A stretch of DNA of 64,000 nt, from the NCBI GenBank assembly GCA_023014485.1, contig JAJOZX010001075.1, forward strand, positions 354,501 through 418,500, in the 5' to 3' direction. The position numbers and the translations under genes are program-made. This stretch comes from Bathynomus jamesi (lineage: Eukaryota > Arthropoda > Malacostraca > Isopoda > Cirolanidae). Shown one piece after another: positions 56,133-64,000 of this stretch. A model generated the notes under the pieces. The model made no database searches, was not told where the DNA came from, and saw only the letters and a program-made list of their open reading frames with translations. Each line of letters opens with the position of its first letter. Position 1 is the stretch's first letter.

Positions 56133-56140
<8 letters not shown>
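55715..56140 (+). repeat. Two tandem tRNA-derived SINE units
   Basis: Unit 1 from 55715 is 5'-truncated, unit 2 from about 55860. Each has a tRNA-like head (GATAGCATATCCGACC, GGGTTCGATTCC box B), then a body with CATTTGTTCGTTCTCCCTCC and GCxTCGTTCTTTACATTAAT. Between them lies GTTTGCAGTTAAAATG to GGAGAATTACGACTTCTGAT, the leader also found before the head at 17.65 kb. Ends in an A-run. Confidence 0.82.
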
Positions 56141-56164
<24 letters not shown>

Positions 56165-56959
56165 CAGGGTGGCGCAAAAATCGCGCATCATAGGAATTTT
56201 CAGTGGTGACTATAATATATTATTTTTTCTTTTAGGTAGAGGATGGCTGCGAAATTAACAATAAACGAGAGGGTGAGCTTGGTTTTAATGTATGGAATAC
56301 CAGGTACAACAAATCGATGAATCAGTACATAATTTGGATCTTTTCCGTTTGACTGCCGCCATTGAAACATAATTAAACTTTTTGTATTTTGTATTTTAAC
56401 TGAAATGTCTTGATGATACAAAATAAGTTACTTTATAAAAAAGCTTTTCTTAATTTCCCCTTCAAATTTTGTTTCTTATAAACAATTTTAATTACTTTCA
56501 AGATCCATGCTTAATTTTTAAGTTTTAATCGTGTACTCAGAAAAATAAGGGGATCACCTGAAGATCAGGGCCTCCAGCCTTCTTTAGTTAGCTTTATAAG
56601 GCTAACTAACAAAAATATCACGACCTAACCTAACCAATCGTCAAGGTCGTACAGTTGACCTAACGATTGGTTAGGTTAGGTCGTGATATTTTCGTTAGTT
56701 AGCCTTATAAGGCTAAGTAAAGAAAGCTGGGGGCACTCACCTCTTATGTTTCAATGGCGGCAGTCAAACGGAAAAGATCCCAGAATTTAAATTGTGTACC
56801 GATTCATCGATATGTAGTACCTGGTATTCTATGCATTAAAACCAAGTTCACCCTCTCGTCTATTGTTAATTTCGCAGCCATCCCCTACCCAAAAGAAAAA
56901 ATAATATATTATAGTCAACACTAAAAATTCCTATGATGCGCGACTTTTGCGCCACCCTA
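56165..56959. mobile_element. Fold-back element from the 5' end of a Tc1/mariner-class transposon
   Basis: TA-flanked. Ends CAGGGTGGCGCAAAAATCGC and TAGGGTGGCGCAAAAGTCGC are inverted. Complementarity continues for about 210 bases on each side. Both arms contain the same transposase start, MAAKLTINERVSLVLMYG (left, forward) and MAAKLTIDERVNLVLM (right, reverse). The element therefore has two 5' ends and no 3' end. A CCTAA-core palindrome sits in its centre. Confidence 0.85.
56551..56742. mobile_element. Palindromic CCTAA-core MITE, copy C
   Basis: GGATCACCTGAAGATCAGGG, CCTTATAAGGCTAACTAAC and CACGACCTAACCTAACCAAT mirrored about GTCGTACAGTTGACC. Right end diverged, so the duplication is not readable. 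Same family as 31544-31730. Confidence 0.8.
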
Positions 56960-56969
56960 TATATATATA

Positions 56970-57747
56970 ACGAGTGTGCCATTAAAAAAGGGTACATTTT
57001 AAAAAGGCTATAAAATCAACATTTGTCATTTAATTTTAATAAAACTTTTACACAATAAAACATGTATTTATCTATATGCAAACAAGTTTTCAGACTAGAA
57101 TATCAAATTATTCAAATTCCACCAACATTTAACGAAAGAGTATGATTTTTCTACTTAACATGCAAAAATTATTAAACCTTTTTAATATTTTTTATAAAAA
57201 TGGTTTTTAACGTAAAATTTATATGAAATTATTAAAAAAATTGTTCGAAATACTTTCCTTCCATTTCAATAACTTTTTTTATTCTTGGCCGGAATTCATC
57301 TATGGCTCGATTTACTTGTTCCTGTGGAAGCTCTTCCCAGTTTTGAATGATGATCTCGCGTAAATGAGCGACATCTTTTATTCTAGTCCTGTAGACTCGC
57401 TCTGCAAAGTTCTCCCATATTCCGGCCAAGAATAAAATAAGTTATTGAAATGGAAAGAAAGCATTTCGAACAATTTTTTTAATAATTTCAGGTAAATTTT
57501 ACGTTAAAAATTATTTTTATAAAAAAATATTAAAAAGGTTTAATAATTTTTGCATGTTAAGTAGAAAAATCATACTCTTTCGTTAAATGTTGATAGAATT
57601 TGAATTATTTTATATTTTAGTCTGAAAGCTTGTTTGCGTATAGAAAAATACATATGTTTTACTGTGTGAAGGTTTTATTAAAATTAAATAATAAATGTTG
57701 ATTTTATAGCCTTTTTAAAATGTACCCTTTTTTTATGGCACACCCGT
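56970..57747. mobile_element. Fold-back element from the 3' end of a Tc1/mariner-class transposon
   Basis: TA-flanked; both ends read ACGxGTGTGCCATxAAAAA and arms of about 290 bases are almost perfectly complementary. The unpaired centre holds a transposase C-terminus. It carries two 3' ends and no 5' end, the mirror case of the element beside it. Confidence 0.88.
57232..57429 (-). pseudogene. Tc1-type transposase C-terminus
   Basis: 65 codons: WENFAERVYRTRIKDVAHLR, EIIIQNWEELPQEQVNRAID and PRIKKVIEMEGKYFEQ, the C-terminal tail after the DDE core in Tc1-like proteins. Nothing of the catalytic region remains; sits in the loop of the fold-back element. Confidence 0.75.
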
Positions 57748-57768
57748 TATATATATATATAATATATA

Positions 57769-57806
<38 letters not shown>
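57748..57806. repeat. (TA)n-(GT)n microsatellite
   Basis: TA run then about 17 GT units. Confidence 0.93.
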
Positions 57807-57811
<5 letters not shown>

Positions 57812-58072
57812 TATTTATTATACATATGTTTTATTATGTATGACAATTTGTTTGTCATAAGTTGCAGAGGGGCCATCACTTAACTAAACCTTCATCAAAA
57901 TATTCGATTAATAAAACGATGAAAAATCCACGACAGAAATGTTAAATTAAAGATTAAGGTTAATTTAGACTAAATTAAGCCTCAGTTCAGGCTAGTCAAA
58001 GTTAAATTAGGTAATGAAGGACAGAGTAAAGTTGGAAAGAACTCACTTTTGACAAAAAGCTTATCCACAAAA
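57807..58072. other. Unassigned DNA
   Basis: No frame or repeat recognised. Confidence 0.4.
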
Positions 58073-58534
58073 GAGAGGTTCTCAAACTGAGGGACAACTC
58101 TCTCGAAAGTGAGTGGCAGTGTTTTTCTGAGGGGTGCTATCTTAAAAATATGCTTCAGTTACGTTTAATTTTTTATGAAACCTTCCGAAGCGTGTTTGCT
58201 TTTAAAACAGAGTTTAGAAAGAGGAAAACTTCTATTTTTATTGGCGAGGCGACGTATTTCCCGACAGTGCTTTTAATTCTGCTCAATCAACTTCTCTTTT
58301 TATTAAATAACATCCATATTTTAATGTTTAATGAGGCACTTAAGCTCGTCCACGAAAATGAACAAGCGCATTCCTCTCCTGAAGTAAGACATACGCCATA
58401 TCTAAATATATTTTTTATTACAAATTTTGAGAAAAATAATGCCTTGAGTACTTTGCGTAGAAAAGGAAGGAGGGGCGCGAAGCATTTCTAACCCACGAGT
58501 GGGGGGCGCCATGCCAAGATGTTTGAGAACCAAT
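58073..58534 (+). mobile_element. Degenerate hAT fragment (462 bp)
   Basis: Inverted ends GAGAGGTTCTCAAAC and ATTGGTTCTCAAAC, close to the CAGxGGTTCTCAAAC ends known from hAT elements. Flanking octamers CCACAAAA and CCACTAAA differ at one base. Contains a short hAT-like protein remnant. Confidence 0.72.
58150..58491 (+). pseudogene. hAT (ZBED-type) transposase remnant
   Basis: 113 codons. The part FYETFRSVFAFKTEFRKRKTS ... EATYFPTV resembles the segment before the hATC domain in ZBED-type hAT proteins (usual form LxVKVxAFxxKLxLW ... HFPTL). The remainder is not recognisable. Weak, based on a short stretch. Confidence 0.5.
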
Positions 58535-59137
58535 CCACTAAAGTACGCTCGTAGGTCTTCGAAAGAGAAGCGGGTAACACCCAAATACAAACTTGATTCA
58601 TCTTTAACGCTTAAGGTGGAAAAGGACCGATTTCTTTGTTTAAATCATGGAATATAAATGCAAACACTCTACTCGTAGAAGATAAATATTTGAAGTATAA
58701 AAGTGGAGTACAAACATAAATAAGCAATATTTTACCTATTAGGATTCGTGTAAATCATAAGTTTGCCTCCCAACACCAAAAAATAAATCAATGAAATTAT
58801 TTTGAATACAAATATTTCAGATAGAAAAAATCACAAGTTTTTGAAAACAATGCTTATAAATATTCCAATGTATACAAAGCAAATACCCTTCAGACAGTAA
58901 GCCTCCAAAATAAACAGAAGTAAAGTGTTCTTTTTTGTTTGTTTTTTTCGGGCCATTCAGTATTCTGACGATGTTTTATCTTCTTTCGTTCCGCTTTACT
59001 TGATTATTGAATTTTTTTTATTACGCTTTTCTTTGTTTGGTTAAAGAGTTAATATAGCAATATTTGAAGTTATTTTAAGTTTATCATATTATTATATTAC
59101 TGCAGAATATGCATCAATGTTCAATAGGTTATATATA
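58535..59137. other. Unassigned AT-rich DNA
   Basis: No gene or repeat recognised. Confidence 0.4.
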
Positions 59138-59168
59138 CTGGGTGTCACAGAACTTCTGGCACACCCTG
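59138..59168. mobile_element. 31-bp fused pair of transposon ends
   Basis: CTGGGTGTCACAGAA and, inverted, CAGGGTGTGCCAGAA with a single base between them, flanked by TA on both sides. Looks like the two inverted repeats of a Tc1/mariner-class element with everything between them lost. Confidence 0.65.
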
Positions 59169-59526
59169 TATATATATATATATATATATACATATACACA
59201 TATTTATCGTATTTACTCTCGTATAATGCGCACTTGTTTTACCATTTTCTCATCTTTAAAATCGGTGTGCTCACTATACGCGATGGCACACTATACGTGC
59301 AGACAAAGCACGAAAAATATCAGTAATAAATAGATATAACAAACAGTTGAAGAATACAGAGGCATTTTTACGAAACTCTTATAGCTATACTTCCTTAGTA
59401 CGCGAAAATAAAACGACTATTCAGAAATCACTTAGTCACACTATTGACAATATTAGGTTAAACAGGTAATCACAGCGCAACAGATATTCTTTGAATGAAA
59501 GGTTTACTGTATTACTGTCTATACAA

Positions 59527-62412
59527 TAGGGCGGGGCGAAAATATATCGAACTCAAGTTGTCAGAATGAAACATGGCTGAAAAGGTGCTCTAGTACCCAC
59601 CTATCATAAAAACATCAACTTTTATAGCCTATGAATATGTGCAGTCTCGCAACTTTGACCTCAATTTTGAAGAAAAACCAAAATTTTGAGGCAAATTTAG
59701 TTTGGTTAAAAATTACAATATTTCCTTCTATAAACCAAAACATGTGTTCATCGCTAAATTATATGCAGTGCAACTGCTATCTCCTTGTTGCTTCGCTTAA
59801 AATCTGACTTTGTTTCCCTTTTTGGATTCTCTAGCCGAGATTTCTTGCTGAGAAGAACCATTCCATGGCGGGCGTCACGTCCGTAGACTTTTTCACTTGC
59901 AGAGGAGACTTCCTTCACATTTCTTTCAACTGCCTGGGAATGACAAGGGTATGTGTCAAGAATTATGGGTTTTTGGCAGTCATCAGTGCTACTTATAACA
60001 TCAGAGAGTAAGGAAGGAACAGTAATATCCATTTCGTTCCAATCAATCTTATCCATGTAGGTCGAAGCTGAGAAGTTGAGCCTGATGGATTTCTTGTCAA
60101 ACATTCGAATTTCACCCAGTATAACACTCCTTTTCGCTTGTAGAACTTTTTCGACTGCTAGCTTCCGAATATTCTTATTCTTGTCAGCGATAACAGATAA
60201 AAGGATATTTTCAGGATGACAAAAGTAACAGTTGTTTTGTAACACAGGACGAATAATGTCTTGGTCGATTGCATGTAGTTTCTGATAGAGCTCAATCATG
60301 AAGAAAAGGTTTTTGGCCCCATCCTGGCAAGACCAGTTTGCTTTGACATAGAACCATGCAGGAGCATAGAAGTTCAGTATAAAATAAGCAGTCCTTTGAA
60401 GTGTCTCTGATGGTTTTTCGTGCGACATGTAATAACGTAAGAGACGATTTGCTTTTGTCAGCCACTGTGCATTATTAAGAGACCCAGGTTGAGCAGTTTC
60501 TAACAGTTTGATAGCTGGACCTCTATCATGACCGTTTTGAATTGACAAACACGCCTTATGGAGGTATTGCTGGTCACTGCTGAAATCTGCTAGTACTTCT
60601 TCTGGTAAGTCCATCACTTTTCTAGCGGGAGGTGGAAATTTTGCAATTTGTTTGTTCTTTGGATCAAAGTTCAGATCCTTCCCGATTTTGCCATGTGAAC
60701 TTCTAGGTCCTTCCGTTTGCCCGTCAAGAACTTCTATGTATTTTCTCAAGGGAAGTTCATTAATGTGAAATAAGGAAATAAACCATTGTAATGGTCTTCC
60801 CAATGTCAACTCTAGTTTTCTAATTACCCCATTTGATTTACCTGTATTTACATTAGTTGCATCACAAACTACTGCTTTTAAAGTCGATGCAGAGTTGGTG
60901 TCAGTAATTAATGATATAATTTCTTTAGCAATATCACTTGCCCTTCCACTTTCAGGAGCAACATGGTCAATATATTAGGTTCCTGGAAATGAAACTAACA
61001 CAAAGTGGTCTTCATTCAAAGTCAGCTGGCATTCTGCCACTTTTGAAAGAGTTTTATCAATTTTTCCATCAAATCTAAGGCAAACTATTCCTTTATTCTG
61101 TTCTTCATGCTTCTTTCTTTCTATACTTCTCCACAAGGTTCTTTGACGACGTAGTTTACTGGGATCAATCGGAGTATTTTCAGATAATAGATTAAGATCT
61201 TTAAAGACAGCATTAGAAATTAAACAAGCATCATGGTTGCTTATTTTACATCGATCAACTGCCTTGCATAATTCTGGATATTGGTGTCGATTTTTAGAAG
61301 TGCTAGCTTCTGTATTTAACTCGTACTCGTTCAATTCGAAATTTTCATTTTGATGACCTTTTTCACTTTCAGAGCTGATCTCACCAATATCACAAGGACT
61401 CAACTGCATTTCCTTGACAAAACTCTTTTGTTTATCTTTAAAGAATTGTCTTTTATGCTTTTTGTTCTCCATTTGTTGTAGTTTTGAAGTTTTCACTTTG
61501 TCCAACTTACCTATAATCATTTTTCGTTCAGTATGTTGATCAATCCAGAACTCCCATTCATCATTCGTGATTTTCTCCGCCTTAGCGCATTTACACTCAC
61601 TTCGTTTACGAGAACAGGAGGCATAGCACTTGCAGCAACATATGTCAAATAAATTTCTGAAGGAATCATATTTATTTTGATAAGTGCTGGAAGATCTTTT
61701 ACTCATGGGATATTTTCTAAGTTCTTGTCCCTTCTCAATTAATCTCTTTACCTTAATTACTATGCTTTTGAAGTCTATTGTTGGAATGGAAGCACGGATA
61801 TATATATCATTCACTTCTTCCGCGATAATTTCAGCGTATTTCTGAGTGCTAAATGTTGCAGTAATGAGTTTATGTTTAAGATAAGCTTTGAATACATCCT
61901 TACAAGTTGGGAGTTGGTTGCCAGGAAGCTTAGCTGGCGTTCCGAAAACAGAATGCCCCACTTTTTCTCTTGTTATACAGAAGAGGCCATTGCAAGCTAT
62001 GCTATTAATCTGAAACAAAAGAACATAAAATGCTGAATCAGGAAACACATGATGGGTTAAACAAATGATAGGTCACAAATACACATGAAGGCACACAAAT
62101 ACACATGATAGGTCAAAAACATATGGGTCCTACATTTCAAAATAAGCAAAAACAATGTTTATTAATGTTTTTTTAATAGACATTGGCATTAATTGAGTTT
62201 ATTGTTGAGATCCTCATACCTGTGAGGCAAAAAATTAATGTAAGGAAATGCTAAAAAGAATCTTTTGTGTCCTTTGTTCACAATTTATTTTTTCATAGTT
62301 GCCAGCACCGAAATTAATATTTCTAAAAGATATGACATATTCCTAAATCAGTGACTACTCGGGCATCTTTTTCAGCATGTTTCATTAAATTAAATTTTTT
62401 CAACCCACCCTA
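59527..62412 (-). mobile_element. hAT/P-like transposon, copy 5 (2886 bp)
   Basis: Ends TAGGGCGGGGCGAAAAT and, inverted, TAGGGTGGGTTGAAAAA. Flanking octamers CTATACAA (59519-59526) and CTATACTG (62413-62420) agree at six bases, and the first fits nTnnnnAn. Carries the least damaged transposase gene of the family in this window. Confidence 0.87.
59754..62009 (-). pseudogene. hAT/P-like transposase, copy 5, one in-frame stop
   Basis: One frame from a splice acceptor (TTTTGTTTCAG, ending at 62010) to the stop at 59754, interrupted only by a TAA at 60975-60977. Blocks in order: LPTCKDVFKAYLKHKLI; a cysteine-rich cluster (DICCCKCYASCSRKRSECKC); WEFWIDQHTERKMIIGKLDK; an acidic linker; NHDACLISNAVFKDL; CLRFDGKIDKTL. 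Past the TAA come DHVAPESGRA, VVCDATNVNTG (first Asp), SLFHINELPLRKYIEVLDG, QWLTKANRLLRYYMS, HPENILLSVIADK and CHSQAVERNVKEVS (Glu). The stop lies 22 codons past the start of the LVSFPG block. The upstream exon was not identified. Confidence 0.88.
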
Positions 62413-62529
62413 CTATACTGTACAATTTCCGCATCCGTGCCCGAGTCACTGGTGTTTGAGGAGTCGTCCGCTTCATCAGAGGAGTCTTCAGGGTCGCTCG
62501 TATCCTCCTCCTACCCCCCACAGTAGGGC
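62413..62529 (-). pseudogene. Acidic C-terminal tail of a pogo-type transposase
   Basis: Reads EEDTSDPEDSSDEADDSSNT followed by SDSGTDAEIVQ. Ser/Asp/Glu-rich tails of this kind close DDE_1 (pogo/Tigger) transposases. The catalytic part is missing. Confidence 0.45.
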
Positions 62530-62725
62530 ATTGCTGATACTGCTACCAAACAGCACCAAACAAGGCGCGGCTTGTTTCGAGACTCGGTCTAAAAAGTCAC
62601 CACCACCGCGATCGAGCGGGACGCGCATTACTGATAGGCGCAAGGAAACGTTTTTTCCAAAATCTGGTCTCTGAAAATCAGGGTGCGCATTATAAGCGAT
62701 AACGTATTATATGCGAGTAAATACG

Positions 62726-62729
<4 letters not shown>

Positions 62730-62760
<31 letters not shown>

Positions 62761-62912
62761 ATATTTCAAATGTGTTTGTGAGATCAAAGGAAAGATTTTG
62801 TGATGGGAGTACGAAACAATGACCACTGAGTCGATGTTTTAAAGCAGAATATGACGGTTTGGTTCACTGGTTTGTCAGTTTCAATCTGAGGATGTAGTAT
62901 GCATTCTTTTCT

Positions 62913-62950
<38 letters not shown>

Positions 62951-63738
62951 ATCAATTGATGCATTCATAAGTTGAGCCTTGTAAACCCTAGAGCTTAATG
63001 GCCAAATAAAATAAAATAAATAGTTCAGCTTCACAATTATTTATGTCATTGTAAATTGTAAGACCAATGTATTTATTTTATTATCAATAAAGGTTATTCA
63101 ATTCATATAGTAGAAGTATGAAAAGTTGAAAATTTTTCACATAGAGCATCATTCCGCTCATATATAGCAACTCTTTTATATGTATTGAAATAGGTTTATG
63201 CCGATTATTTTCTTTCACCGTAAAAAATATAGCCATATTGATTTTTCATTGTTTGTGAATAAAGTTGGTGATCTGTGAGGCTCATTATATTTAATCGTCC
63301 GATTAAATGATTCACTGAATTTGAATAGGAATAATTATAATCCGAATTTGACCGAAACGTCGCGCTCTCCATCCACTGACGTCAATAGATTTCTGGTCGC
63401 GTTCTCTCATTACCAAAATACAATTCGAGCTATTTTTCTTTATTAAAATTAAAGTGAATGCGTTGTGCGCATTTATTAACTCGTGAAAGCAAAGATGAAT
63501 CCGGAATCCGAAAAGTATGTAGAAAAGTCACTAATTAAGAAATTATTACAGAAATAGTAACGGTAAGAGCGACAGAGTTTTAACAGTAATTACAACAGTA
63601 ACGGTAACGTTAATATCAATATTAATAGTATTAGAACAGCAACAGCATTGAAAATAAACCAGTATAAAGCACACGATTAAGAATGCAAAGGTGAAATGTA
63701 AACCAAATAAACAACATAATATATGCATGAAATATATA
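62730..63738. other. Unassigned AT-rich DNA with (TA)n tracts
   Basis: TA runs at about 62731-62757 and 62921-62947. An AATAAAATAAAATAAA stretch near 63005 and AATAAAGGTTATTC near 63088 look like LINE tails. The hydrophobic minus-strand frame at 63546-63878 spans the next transposon's end and is not a credible gene. Confidence 0.4.
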
Positions 63739-64000
63739 CGGGGTGTCAGGAAATGATTGCCCCCCTGTAGAGCAAAAACTAGAAGAGATAGATAAAAACC
63801 GGCGAGACCACTTGAAAGAGCGTTAAAATCTGAATAAAAACCATTATATTCTATTCCTGTGATTTTAATTCTTACCATTTTTTCCCCACAGAAACCATGG
63901 CATCATCTATTTTGAACGATTCAGAGAAAAAGCGAGTTCTTGACCGCATTCGAGCTGTCACATTTCGTGAAGCAAAGGAAGCTAGTGCAACTTTCATAAC
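63739..64000 (+). mobile_element. Left end of a second DD37E transposon (cut by window edge)
   Basis: Begins after TA with CGGGGTGTCAGGAAATGATT and a C-run, similar in layout (CGGGG..., then C-run) to the 54.3-55.7 kb element but different in sequence. Transposase starts at 63897. Confidence 0.8.
63897..64000 (+). CDS. DD37E transposase, N-terminus only
   Basis: MASSILNDSEKKRVLDRIRA, continuing VTFREAKEASATFI, aligns closely with the start of the protein at 54395-55507 (MASQLIGDSERQRVIDRIRA). A splice-acceptor-like TTTTTTCCCCACAG lies 6 bases before the ATG, and ACCATGG is a good initiation context. The gene leaves the window after 34 complete codons. Confidence 0.88.
   Translation, partial: MASSILNDSEKKRVLDRIRAVTFREAKEASATFI

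Larger units (their letters stand above)
59207..62729 (-). mobile_element. pogo/Tigger-type transposon remnant, host of copy 5
   Basis: Left end CGTATTTACTCTCGTATAAT followed by GCGCAC. Right end, inverted, CGTATTTACTCGCATATAAT followed later by GCGCACCCTGATTTTC. Both lie in TA tracts. Ends of the CCGTATTT...GCGCAC type with TA target are known from pogo/Tigger elements. Only the acidic tail of a transposase is left. Interrupted at 59527-62412 by hAT/P-like copy 5. Confidence 0.65.

Noticed and set aside
58402..58590. 62-codon minus-strand frame
   Set aside because: Crosses the border of the degenerate hAT fragment and is antisense to its transposase remnant.

Overview
This looks like nuclear DNA from an invertebrate animal, most likely an arthropod and perhaps a decapod crustacean. 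The grounds are indirect. The window is full of (TA)n, (GT)n and (CT)n microsatellites. It has five TTAGG (arthropod telomere-type) units, several tRNA-derived SINEs, and reverse-transcriptase fragments of a kind I associate with crab and shrimp genomes. No single-copy host gene could be recognised. Nearly everything readable is mobile DNA, inserted element into element, with most proteins broken by frameshifts or stops.

Region 1 (1-20 kb). An AT-rich flank is followed by a Polinton/Maverick element (about 2.44-19.97 kb) bounded by inverted repeats of about 1.9-2.0 kb. Minus-strand genes run packaging ATPase, a small basic/hydrophobic protein, a hypothetical protein, integrase with chromodomain, a minor virion protein, a small basic virion protein, major capsid protein, and adenain-like protease. 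A protein-primed DNA polymerase B runs on the plus strand from a shared 87-bp divergent promoter region. A 3.0-kb hAT/P-like transposon has split the protease gene and left an 8-bp target duplication.

Region 2 (20-31 kb). Three non-LTR retrotransposon fragments precede a 4.8-kb hAT/P-like element (24.3-29.1 kb). That element carries half a transposase joined to a second, unrelated DDE-like gene with its own CRE-bearing leader. A hammerhead-like motif and small MITEs follow.

Region 3 (31-37.6 kb). A Penelope-like element with inverted arms is broken by a 721-bp MITE made of repeated 24-mers. It is followed by a non-LTR element split by a classical hAT element with GTTAAC-rich ends.

Region 4 (37.6-52 kb). 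A third hAT/P-like element with matching 15-bp ends contains a MITE and a reversed non-LTR element. The non-LTR element contains another MITE. Next comes a longer copy of the same non-LTR element (2A-like motif, endonuclease, RT), interrupted by a MITE and by a fourth hAT/P-like transposon with a perfect 8-bp duplication.

Region 5 (52-64 kb). Two IS630/Tc1/mariner-class transposons have uninterrupted transposase genes, and the first also has perfect 29-bp ends. They are followed by tandem SINEs, two fold-back elements, a degenerate hAT piece, and a pogo-type element. A fifth hAT/P-like element has landed in the pogo-type element, its transposase broken by one in-frame stop. The start of another DD37E transposon runs off the right edge.

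The nesting gives a relative chronology. The Polinton, pogo and non-LTR copies are old hosts. The hAT/P-like elements came later. The 52.8-55.7 kb Tc1/mariner-class elements look youngest. Positions of broken genes are approximate to a few tens of bases where frames change.
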